A stretch of DNA of 64,000 bases from NCBI GenBank assembly GCA_033964015.1, contig JAWWUD010000111.1, positions 186,001 to 250,000 of the forward strand, written 5' to 3'. The translations under genes were made by a program, and so were the position numbers. Within the stretch, counting starts at the first letter, position 1. The number at the start of each line of letters is the position of its first letter. The notes beneath the pieces are model-generated. The model was given only the letters and a program-made list of their open reading frames with translations, had not been told where the DNA came from and did no database searches. Source of the DNA: Scolanthus callimorphus (lineage: Eukaryota > Cnidaria > Anthozoa > Actiniaria > Edwardsiidae). Below are positions 1 to 9,898 of the stretch, piece by piece.

Positions 1-77
1 ACTATTGAAGCTCTAGCACAAATATCTTCTGCGCATTTATATGTTCTACATAAGCATATATCTGATGTATATACAGC

Positions 78-231
78 TACAGTAAAAACCCGCATATAAG
101 AACCTGGATTTTAAGAACCTGTTAGGCTAGAATTATCCATGTGAACCCCATGTTTCCTTGTATTTTCAAATCAAATAAGAACCTGTTTTAGGCTAAAATT
201 CTAGGTTCTTATACGCGGGTTTTTACTGTAT
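78..231. mobile_element. MITE, TA-flanked, about 150 bp
   Basis: Near-perfect terminal inverted repeats starting CAGTAAAAACCCGC at the left and ending GCGGGTTTTTACTG at the right, bounded by TA on both sides. A TA target duplication and a CAGT-type terminus are typical of Tc1/mariner-derived MITEs. There is no coding capacity; the interior repeats AAGAACCTG motifs in inverted orientation. Confidence 0.75.
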
Positions 232-1554
232 TTATGATCTGTTTGTCGTGTTGATCTAATACAGTAAGATCGAAACTTTCAAAATAATATCATTAGTTCT
301 ATGACTACATACCACTTAAACTAGTTAAGATCGAAGGATGGATCGAAATTCTATAGGATTTAAACGGATTGAGTTCACTACCGTCATCTCATAGGCATAG
401 ACTTTATGGGCTACAAAACTGACCATCGGACACAGAGTCTTTAACGTTGTAGATGATAAAACGCACGCTGCGGTATGGGAGAAGGAAAGTCGACGTCTTG
501 AGGGAGCTGTTTTAGGATGATGTGCGCCTTTTCTGTCTACGCGATACAAAATGTCGCAGATGGTATTTCGAGGTCGTTTAAAGGTCGTAAAAATGAGTTT
601 TTGTGCAAAGTGTTCGCCATTGCAAAACGTCAATCTTACCTTTTGAGCTCAGATTCTAGCTTCTGCCTTGTTTTCAGTGTTCCGTTATGGTTGTCAATGA
701 AGTGACTGAAAATCAGCTGTAAACTGGTAAATGTTACCGCTTTATATATTCTTTGCCTCTCCTTTAAATAGCTCAAATTCATTGTTCGTTAAATTTAGCC
801 CTCTATCCTAGCGATGAGACCGCATCGATCAAATGAGCGTTAAGTTTCAAGTGTTTTGATAGTAGAATCACCCGATGAATCCACCCAGCACCTCTTCACA
901 TTCGACGGAATTAACACAGACCTGATCTTTATTGATAGTCCGAATAGAATTTCTACAGAGAAGAATTGATAGACCCATTCCCTGCCAAAAAAACAGTTGA
1001 CGAAAGCTCTACACGCTTCAAAGGATATAAACAAATCTCCAAGTAATTCATATCGAGCCACTGTTAGCGTTAATCATAGGCGGCCGTCTCGGGGGGAGGA
1101 GGGGGGGGGGGGGGTTGATGCTCGAGCACCCCCACTTTTCGTCAAATTTTCATACATTTACTGTATTTTGTGTTTCGCTCTTCCCATACTTACTAATGAG
1201 CACCCCAACTTTTTATGGTCCTGCGCCATCTGTGTTAATGGAAATATAGTTTTGAGAACGTTAGTTCCTTACCTGCATTGCGAGTTTTCTGCAAGCAGCA
1301 AAACAAACAAATGTCAACGGAAAAGTAATCTATTTCGCGCGCGTTTTATTTAGCCTCTCCGACAATAAACTGAGCCAAGTAGTGATACTGAGTTAGTTTT
1401 TTCACATTCCAATCCAGTGGTTATATTCTATTTTCTTTTATGCACAAACTGAAATTCTTTTCAGAAAATTCGTTCTGTTTATAGAAATAATTCCAAAAGA
1501 AGGAAAGTGGCATCCCCTAGTTTCTTTTGTGTTCTCCAGCATCACTCTGCACTC

Positions 1555-1578
1555 TCTTTCTTTCTTTCTTTCTTTCTT
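1555..1578. repeat. (TTTC)n microsatellite
   Basis: About six consecutive CTTT units. Confidence 0.85.
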
Positions 1579-1739
1579 AAAGTGTTGCGGTATAAAGACT
1601 TAACTTTTACGCATGAGTTATAAGAGACCTCATCAGTGTACTGTCTTCACAAGTCGTTCAAGGTCTCATTTAAAGCAATTATTTGTCATTTTAAAGCTTC
1701 TGTAATTTATCCTGCGTAGCTGGCGGTTTTGTGTATTTT

Positions 1740-1837
1740 CCGAGACGATTTCACTCCGAGCGCGAGATGTTCGATAAAAAGACGCGCGAAGAACAGGGCC
1801 GAAAAAACTTCTCGCGCTCGGAGTAAAATCGTCTCGG
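1740..1837. repeat. Inverted repeat, 28-bp arms
   Basis: Arms begin CCGAGACGATTTCACTCCG and end CGGAGTAAAATCGTCTCGG around a loop of about 40 nt. One to two mismatches in the arms. Probably a small MITE or remnant. Confidence 0.65.
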
Positions 1838-1856
1838 AACTTTTACCGCGAACATG

Positions 1857-2105
1857 TCAAGAAAATTTCGTCAAAAACTGTCGTTTTGCCGACGTTGCAA
1901 AACTTCCTTATTAGGAAATTCCCCCTTACCTTATTTGGAAGGTCTGTAAGTACTTTTCCTCATATCTTAGCGAAAATAGCAGGAAAATTTACCAAAACTT
2001 GCAGATACTCGAGAAACATCCTTCTCTTGGTCGCCATTTTGTTTTTACCCCCCGTCGAGGGGCCTGAGACACGTTTTGAACACCACAGGCAACCCGCGCG
2101 GATTT
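1857..2105 (-). repeat. Interspersed repeat A, copy 1
   Basis: Shares a long alignable block, in reverse orientation, with 17276-17480 and 32848-33096. Common landmarks are TTGCCTGTGGTG, an ATGGCG..CC block, a TTTCTCGA.TA block and CTTCCAAATAAGGTAAG. Three diverged copies in 64 kb show a dispersed family. No protein-coding signal is consistent across copies. Confidence 0.7.
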
Positions 2106-4166
2106 GCCATAAAAACGACGCACTTTCTTACGGCCCGCGGAGCACTCGTTAAAGTGAGGGGGCTTATAAAGAAGTATATATCACAAAAGCGGTGGGCGGA
2201 ATAGAAAATGTAAATATTCCGCTGGCTGTGAATATACCCTGGCTCTTTTTTAATTTTAGAAGCAATTTGTTGATCTTCCAGTAAACCCGGCCCCGGAGAG
2301 CTCGTGAGCTTCATTTCGCGGCACTACGTAACTTTTTGTCTATGTAAATGAAACATACATGCTCTGAGATTCTATTTTCACAAGTTTAACCCTTAAATCA
2401 AATTCATCTTATGATGATTGACGCTCCAATAAGGGTTGAAACACAATTGAAGATCTTGAAGATTGAATAGAAAAGCACGTCATTGCCATTTTTTTGTCGA
2501 GTAAACAAAAAATGGAATTCTAGAAAGTGTGATGAGTTTTGCAGTCACAAGGTCCCCAAGTGGTCTGTTGTATTCAGGAATGTCAAGTCAAGTCTTTACA
2601 GTGTTTAAAATACCGTGGCACTTCAAAAGTTTCGCCTAGATAAAATGGCCGATTTTTGAAACGTGAAAGAAAAGAATAAAGCGTTTTTTATGCAGTTGAA
2701 AATTGCTTTTGAATATAAATGTTCGTGTGCAAGGTTTTCAGCGAAAATGTACAAACCACTCTCTCTCTCTGTAACTTCGAACTGTAACCAGTGATGAATA
2801 TTGGAATTATATTTGTGCATTCCAAGTGAATAATTCATGCTTTGCCAGTTTTAAGTATACATTTTATCAATTTCAATTCCAGTTTTCTTTCCCGTTTTCC
2901 TCCAAGAAAGAAAACGTAAAACAAAAATATCTGTGTTTTTCCTATCCGCCATGTACGTACTCTTTGCCGTACTTGAGGCGAAAATTAATTGTATTCTCGT
3001 AAAATATTATAATTACATTTCGTCTTCAAGGGATATGCATGATATCATTTAAAGGTCTCTGTGGTTATTATAGATATTGCGCCTTCGTATTGTGAATCGA
3101 TTAAGAGAAAGTTACTTCTGCCCATTAGAAAACTCGTCCAGATCTAAAAGGACGTAAGAAGAAGCCGTTAGCCCTACGCCATGAGCCCATAACAAGGACT
3201 TCGTGCTCCATAGTCGAGATAATCCTAGATAATAATAATAACTATTATTATTATTATAGCCCTTGGACGTCACTCGCATTGATGTTGGACTTGATGACGT
3301 CACGTTATCGCCACAGCCTCCTGGGAACCCGTGCAGAACGCAGGGCCTCAGCTTGTTATGATTAAAAACATGATAATTATTAACATGACGTGTTATTGTT
3401 GGGAGGCCGCAAGTTTCCTGTTCCAAAATAGCCGTCTTTTTCAATCTCTCGCGCAGTTTTATATCCGAGAGATTTATTGCTCTCAATGAATGCATGGAGT
3501 TGAGAAGCACTTTCATTTCGGCTAGGAGCGCGCACGCCATTTTCGAACCCAGCAGAGATCCCCGGCTCGTAACCTCGCGGGGGAGGCTCTGGTGACAGCC
3601 ACTGACGCATGCGCGAGAATTAATACAGAGCTGCTGAGAGAAAGACCTTTTGGGTTTCCTGTGGTTGGTGCCTGGCTGTTACTGACGACGCTCAGAAGAT
3701 TCGTATTGCAGTTTTTCTGCTTTCTTTGGTTTTGGTGCAAATATTTTGTTCGCTAAATATATTTGCCTTCCAGGCAGAAAATATTAACAAACTAATATGA
3801 TTATGAAAAACATGACTTGGGAAGAGATTCGAAACGATTCGATTTTTTAGCTCTAATTATTTTGCGCTCATTACATGCGCGGTATACTCGCACGCCACTA
3901 ATTGTTTTTCTCTTGTTTTGCATGAAATTGCCGTCTTTTTCTCAGAAACTAAACATATTTCACTGTTATTATGGAGCGCAAGTCCTACACCAATCGAAAA
4001 TTGACTTTCAATGTTATTAAGTCACTTATGTAGCAGATGGTCTTAGCATAATCAGAGTTTTAACAGTTTTTTCATGCGGCGAAAACTAATAACACGTTAA
4101 TAACTGTGCGCTAGCAAACAAACTGATGACCAGCTATATAAAGAAGACAATCAATACCGCACGGCA

Positions 4167-5054
4167 ATGTTATCGCTTCTAACAGTACAGCCCGGCATTT
4201 GTAGTAGGAAACATGTCCTGCTCATCGTGGATGCGGACTGCAACTGCTTTGCGCAAGGGCTTGCTGGTCGAAGGAGCCTTATTTTCGTTGTAAACACTCT
4301 TTGCCCTTCTGACATTTGCGTCTAATAGGCGTCTACGCAGACGCGATACATATTGTTTGATGAGCGTCACTGCAGCAGACGCATTAGTTGGGCTTATTAC
4401 TATCGGGGTGTACTCTCTCAGGCTGGCGTCTGCCTACCATGGAATTCAGAAAACTGTATTGGAGTTTCTGAACCAGTTTTTCCTGTACGCGTCTCTGTGT
4501 GGCCTGACGCTTGTCGGCCTTGAGCGTCTGTGCGCGACGCTAAGGCCACATGTTCACCGTCGGGTGAAAGTGCATACCTTTGTCGCGCTTATCAGCCTAC
4601 ACTGGCTACTGGCATTGGTTATTGCCGTTGTTTATGTTGCGGGATATTATTATGGAAGGAAACTAAAGACAGCCGTAGCGATATTTGCCTTGGTAGTGAT
4701 AAGCATTGCATATGGGTGCATAGTTTCAAAATGCGTCGCCAACGCAAACATCGCCAGCACGTTTTTGTGCAAGGAATTCAGCGAAGAGAGCGCGAATTAG
4801 CCTGGACTCTTTTCATTGCCACGGTGTTGTCTGTCCTGGCCTGGTTTCCTGATAACGTCTATCACTTTCTTCCCAGCTACAGAGGTCGCAGTTTACAACA
4901 CCTGTCTCTCCTCATGTTGCGTTTGTTAAACTCGATAATGAATCCCCTTGTTTGTGTGGCAAAAATGAAAGACTTTAGGCTCACGTTAAGGCGCACATTA
5001 CGTGCCACCTGTTCCAAGTTCTGCCTTCTCGCGCGCGGAGAAAACATGCGGTGA
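4167..5054 (+). pseudogene. Class A (rhodopsin-like) GPCR, frameshifted remnant
   Basis: A seven-transmembrane receptor of the rhodopsin-like class, single-exon as is common in cnidarians; the ligand is unknown. TM2 reads LMSVTAADALVGLITIG. TM3 ends with GLERL in place of DRY. TM6 carries a CWxP-like AWFP. TM7 reads NSIMNPLVC, with Cys where the conserved NPxxY tyrosine should be, followed by a cationic helix-8 segment KDFRLTLRRTL. The frame is broken in the third intracellular loop at an A-run (4728-4731), where one missing base would join the two open segments. The TM1-like stretch RRSLIFVVN near 4270-4293 lies in another frame, and an in-frame TAA precedes the TM1 end ALLTFASNRRLR. Two breaks plus the degenerate NPxxY argue for a pseudogene; the A-run break alone could be a sequencing error. 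Confidence 0.7.
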
Positions 5055-5756
5055 TGCCTGTATTATGAGTGAGTCCAATTTGCCTTTGTCACGCAAGCGC
5101 CATCTGGAGGTTTTCAACCGATATTTTAATTCAGCATGGAAACGCGCGAAGCAGCGTGCGGGTTTTGCTCATGTTGAAAAGCAAAGCCTGGTGTAGGGAT
5201 CTAAAGTTGACCAAGCTACCAAAAAGTACTCTTATTTATTAAAGAACCAAAAAGTTGATTGGCTCAATGCTTTTTTTCTGCTTTGCCGGGTCATTATGAA
5301 AACAATAGCGGCCACGTGACAAAGGCGGATGGTCTTCAATGGGCCATGTTCGAATTACGCTCCAATGCCTACAAACAATAACCTCAAGTCGAGGCTTTCT
5401 TCTGAAATTACTGTAAATGTATTAGAATTTGGAGAAAGCCTCGATTTGAAGCTTTTGTCTTGTGAGCATTGGAGCGTAATTCGAACCTGGTCTATTGCAA
5501 AACATATCGAGCTAGAATATTTTGAAGTTATGATTATAAATACAAGTAAATATCATTATTCACATACATTTTTTCCTTTTTTTTTTTTGCATTTGTTAGA
5601 GTTTTCCATCAGTTGACACTACCTAACAACATTCTCAAAAAGTTGCGTTGAATTTAGTTTCCTCGCCGCCGCCCGGATCGGAGGCACGCAACTGTTGCGT
5701 CTAGTCCAGTCCCTGAACTCTCCTTCGCGGCTGCGGTTGTTGCCTGTGGTCGCCGA
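5055..5756. other. Non-coding interval with an inverted-repeat element
   Basis: No gene recognised. It holds the inverted repeat at 5335-5500 and the left flank of the helicase-bearing element. Confidence 0.45.
5335..5500. mobile_element. Short inverted-repeat element (MITE-like)
   Basis: TTCGAATTACGCTCCAATG at the left is repeated in reverse complement at the right, and a second arm pair (CAAGTCGAGGCTTTCT / AGAAAGCCTCGATTTG) is nested inside. Total about 165 bp. Confidence 0.65.
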
Positions 5757-7048
5757 AAGGACAGTCCAGGAACCTTGGTATGCGCATGCGCCAGATCTGA
5801 CCAAGAATTTGGGGTTTTTTCCAATCTCGTTCCCAGAGCCCTGCATTTTCTGCGCATGCGTCGCCAAATTATGGGCTCTGGGAAACTCCACTTCGCTGCT
5901 GCCAAAATCTGGCAGCACGGATTTTAGAGCGCATGCTCGGAAAACTTTACCGAAGTTCATTCGGCAGTTTTGATTCACCAAAACGTAACCCAGATATTGA
6001 TCATTCTACCCTTACTAGCAAAAGGATCCCGAACGAAAAAAAAGTAGAGTTCAAGTCATACAAAACATGACAAAGACAGCAAGTCCTTTGAGTTTGAAAC
6101 TCATTTTGAGGATGCAATTCGATACGCTCTCAAGAAACAGCAAAAACCCGAAGGCTTCGCCTTGAAAAAGGAACAAAAGGAAATAATTCGAGGTGTACTA
6201 GAGAGAAAAGATGTATTGGGTATACTTCCCACGTCATTTGGCAAGTCACTAGTATTTCATTAGCTGGGAGACATTTTTGACCATATTTTAGGTGCACAAT
6301 CGTCGGCGCAGCCTGCAAGCGACGGACCATCTATCATTATCGTGGTTTCTCCACTGAATGCCCTTATGACCGACCAATCACAAAATTAAAAAAAACATTC
6401 ATGCCACAGTTCTCGATGGAACAAAAGAAGTAATGCAGGCTTTGGCACAAGACAAAACGTTACAGTTAATGTTTTCCCACCCGGAGCATCTTATTGATAA
6501 AAAAAACTAAGTTTTCCTGCTGCGCTTTTTTATCTACCAACGAGAACGAATCCCATCTCCCCGAAAACTCCTTGTTACAACATCGACAGATTGATTCCGC
6601 TAAAACCTTGCTCTTTTGAGGGATGTAAGAAGTACTCATTATGAAAGAAAATACAGGTTTGAGACTTTATTCTCTATTTATTTACCCTGATACATGCTAT
6701 CGCCATTTTGCGTTCGTCATTGTTACAGTTTATTGTTGTTTCGTTGATGTCTCGGTAAAGTCTCGCGGCGCACCGGAAGCAGTTCGGCACTTTTTTAATT
6801 GACCAATCAGCGCGCTCTAAAATTTGGAGTTTCCCAGAGCCCATGCATGCGCAGAGTTTTTTTCGTAAGTGCGCGATTCAAATACCGTTGTCGGCAATTG
6901 TTGGCTTCATAAAATAGGACGCCCTTTTGACCGTAACCGCGAAAATTGAACAAACAATCTCCGACAGCTGTATATAGTGGATCTTTCAAGTTCTTGGTCA
7001 GATCTAGCGCATGCGCATATAAAGGTTTCTGGACTCTCCTTTCGGCGG
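5757..7048 (+). mobile_element. Element with long inverted ends enclosing RecQ-helicase remnants
   Basis: The left part (5757-5895) and right part (6822-7048) contain matching blocks in inverted orientation. One is GAAAGGACAGTCCAGGAACC with GCGCATGCG and AGATCTGACCAAGAA. The other is GGGCTCTGGGAAACTCCA, paired with TGGAGTTTCCCAGAGCCC. Between them lies a degenerate helicase reading frame. I infer a decayed DNA transposon or helicase-carrying repeat; the superfamily is not assigned and the ends are uncertain. Confidence 0.5.
6084..6510 (+). pseudogene. RecQ-like superfamily 2 helicase fragment
   Basis: One frame reads a DEAD-helicase N-terminus: LKKEQKEIIRGVLERKDVLG, then a motif I/Walker A LPTSFGKS (Ser replaces the usual Gly), an in-frame TAG, then motif Ia IIIVVSPLNALMTDQ. 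A later stretch in another frame reads KTLQLMFSHPEHLID, matching the next conserved block of RecQ-like helicases. Stops and frameshifts make it non-functional, and the fragment ends before motif II. Confidence 0.7.
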
Positions 7049-7057
7049 ATCGGCGAC

Positions 7058-7230
7058 CACTCAACCTCGTCCTCAGGGTCTTCTCGGGAGAAGACCCTGG
7101 GGGGGAGGCTCAGTCACATGTCCGTTTCGAAACAAAGGATAACCTCGTTCCCATGTCTTCAAACAGTGATCATGTGATCAACCGCCATCTTGAAAATTAC
7201 CCACGAGACCCTGGGAACGAGGTTGGCGAC
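7058..7230. repeat. Degraded copy of the CCTCGTTCCCAGGGTCTTC repeat
   Basis: Shares CCGTTTCGAAACAAAGGA, CTCGTTCCCATG, CCGCCATCTTGAAAA and GACCCTGGGAACGAGG with the better element immediately downstream. Confidence 0.6.
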
Positions 7231-7267
7231 CACTGACAACAACGGACAACCTCGTTCCCAGGGTCTT

Positions 7268-7453
7268 CTCGGTCGTTTTTCAAAATGGCGGTTGGCTCGG
7301 GAGAAGGGGAGGCTGAGTCACATGACCGTTTCGAAACAAAGGACAAACCTCGTTCCCATGTTTTCAAAACAGTGGTCATGTGTTGGTCATGTGATGACTC
7401 AGCCTCCCCAGGGTCTTCTCCCGAGTCAACCGCCATCTTGAAAAACGACCGAG
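7268..7453. mobile_element. MITE with GGTCGTTTTTCAA termini
   Basis: Inverted ends CTCGGTCGTTTTTCAAAATG and CATCTTGAAAAACGACCGAG, with inner arms GGTTGGCTCGGGAGAAG / CTTCTCCCGAGTCAACC. About 185 bp and non-coding. It appears inserted into, or fused with, a related copy of the same family just upstream. Confidence 0.7.
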
Positions 7454-8324
7454 AATATTATAATAATAATAATGATAGATTTATATAGCGCCATACAATG
7501 CTACAATTAAAAACAATTCTATAAATAATCAGTAAGAAGACCTGGGGACGAGGTTGAACAACGGAGCCGCGAAGGAGACTTTCAGAGACTGTATGCGCCA
7601 TACATACTGCGCCATCCAGTGCAACAATAAATATATGTTTATTTGAACTTCTAAAACTCAAATAAATTACATGAGGCGTGGATAAGTTTTGGCTGCCGAT
7701 ACTGTACCAACCTTTCCGGGCCCTTTCCGGGGCGTTCCTTTATTAATAGTTTCCGTCGTCGATTATATGCCCGGCAAAGCGATCACGCGTGACATTGACC
7801 GTGACATTTGCGTCACATGATCATGATCATGCGATCAGTCCACTCCGACTCAGGCTCTCTCGACCATTTCGGCCAGGAAGAGTCGAGGAAGCCGCTGGGT
7901 ATTTTGGGCCAAAGCAACAGACAACCGTTTACAATTCAAACGATCTACGTAAAGACAAGTCCGCCAAAATGCAAACTTTGTTGCTTCAACGTCTGTATTA
8001 AGTTTCGGTTCAGTTTCACTAGACATGACAAAGTTCACGCGTTTCTATTTGCACATGGATGGCAACCAAGAGCCGGAAACAACTCAAAGTTCAGTGCAGT
8101 TCTTGTCCAATTGAAAATTACATTTTACGAGGGGCCTATATTGCTGACTTGGGAATACCTATTTAAAACTGACGTTGACGATACTGGTGCAAGATTCGGT
8201 GTTCATTGCTGGTTTGTCATTCTAGAAACTATGGAGAGTTTCTGTCATTACTTAAACTTCAACTTAAGACTTTAGTAAACAAAAGCTACATTGGATAAAT
8301 AACATAAGATAAGGTAACCAAAAC
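7454..8324. other. Presumed promoter and 5' region of the ABCB gene
   Basis: Contains a TA-rich repeat near 7455-7480, a TGATCATGATCATG palindrome near 7818 and the sequence leading into the ABCB start. I see no convincing TATA box placement and no coding exon; open frames here lack recognisable domains. The translation start context at 8321 is AAACATGG, a good animal context. Confidence 0.35.
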
Positions 8325-8503
8325 ATGGCCAAGGATTACGAAGTTGGTAAAGAAAACGGCGAAACATCAGATCATAAAAGCGGCATTGCAAACGGTGTTG
8401 AAAATCTTGGGGTTAGATTTGAGCCTGGGGAATTGGGGAAAAGTCGCGACGAAAACGGAATTGCAAGCACCTGCGTCCAAGAAAGTGACATAAACGGAAC
8501 GAG
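8325..8503 (+). CDS. abcb1-like: ABCB exon 1
   Basis: Residues 1-59 plus two bases. Hydrophilic cytosolic N-terminus. Start ATG in AAACATGG; donor GAG|GTAAGC. Confidence 0.8.
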
Positions 8504-9866
8504 GTAAGCTATGTTATGTAATCATGAATTTATATTGAACTCGAGTTTCAAAGCGCTTAATAAGATGAATTCAAAATACCTTTGATAGTAAAACTCATCT
8601 GATACCTGTGGATATATTAAAGACTCCCTATTAGGAGGGGGCTATTAGTTAAAATGAAATTATTGTTTAACTAATAAGGCCAAGGGTACCAATATGGTGT
8701 AGAGATGTTTTTTAGAGAATGATGACATTATTGTTTTTATTTTGATTTAAAAATTCAATGTTGATCCATGATATTAAACAAGTAAATCTCCCAATTCTCC
8801 CTTAGTGCTGTTTGTGTGTTGCAGTTTTTTCTTTCAGGCTCTTGTATTTGTGAAGTTTTGACGAACTTGCATTTTTGACTTCACTTCCTTTTGTAAATCC
8901 TTGTTTTTCTAATCAATCTGTAGCTAACAATCCAAATGCATAACTTCATGAAACACTTGCAAGTGGTGATGACAAGTTAGCAAGTCTGCAGTTCTGGTGT
9001 CTGCTTTTGGCAATCTTAAGCCATCTGTTTACTGTGCGACTACGTCAACCAGGCCATCCCGTAAAAAGTTTGTCATTCAGAGATTCCAACCATTTTAAGC
9101 AAATTTAATACCTGCAATACATCTGACGATGAGTAATTAAGTGTTTTGAAGTTATTTCTGCCCATAATTTCCACAATTTTTATGAGAAAAGCGATATTTC
9201 GGTGTCTCAGATCTCAAGAAAGATCCTTTGTTCTGTACTCGCTTTCTGATTGGCTAACTTCTTACAGAATGGCCCGGTTGACGTAGTCGCACAGTAATCT
9301 GTTTACCAAACTTGAACAACCAGAAACCTACCAGACTATGTTTCCACTAGTTTCAGGGACCAACCTCAGAAAGCACTGCAGGCATGAACATTTAACATCT
9401 AACTGTTTTTTTTTATGTTGAGGCTCTTAAAAAAACAGATGTGACATCACGAGAGACCCAAGAATTGCTCAAGTGACTCAAGATTTTTAGTAGACAAAAA
9501 AACTTGTTTTGTTGCATTTTTTCATGATAATGCCAAAACCTGCATACATACTCCCAATGCTTTCAATGTTATAGTCACTAGTACTTGATTATTGCAAGAG
9601 AAAAACTTTCAACCAGTCAGCGTGGTGTTTTTTAAGCCTGGTCCTCACTAGGACACAAGCATAAGGACAGGTGAGGGACATGCACGACGCAAGCATAAGA
9701 ATACATGCATGTGCAAATGTAATTTTTGTTTCATTCCACCATGCTAAACAAAAAAAGAGGCCTGGTAGCCTAAGCCATCTTGGAGTCTTGTGAGCTTTGA
9801 ATGAGAGGACCTGGTGCCAGGTGGGATGTTGATTGGTGGGAACAAGGATGGCAGAACAGTTTTCAA

Positions 9867-9898
<32 letters not shown>

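Larger units (their letters stand above)
232..4166. other. Non-coding, repeat-bearing region upstream of the GPCR remnant
   Basis: I see no supportable gene. It contains a G-run near 1091-1113, a (TTTC)n microsatellite at about 1555-1578, an inverted repeat at 1740-1837, interspersed repeat A at about 1857-2105 and an ATT-rich hairpin near 3228-3256. Around 3545-3660 a GC-richer stretch with a CTCGCGGGGGAGGCT motif resembles repeat pieces near 35080 and 46360. Short open frames here have no recognisable protein. Confidence 0.5.

Noticed and set aside
7808..8275. A 155-codon frame upstream of the ABCB start
   Set aside because: No recognisable domain, no splice logic, ends before the ABCB start and contains repeat-like sequence.
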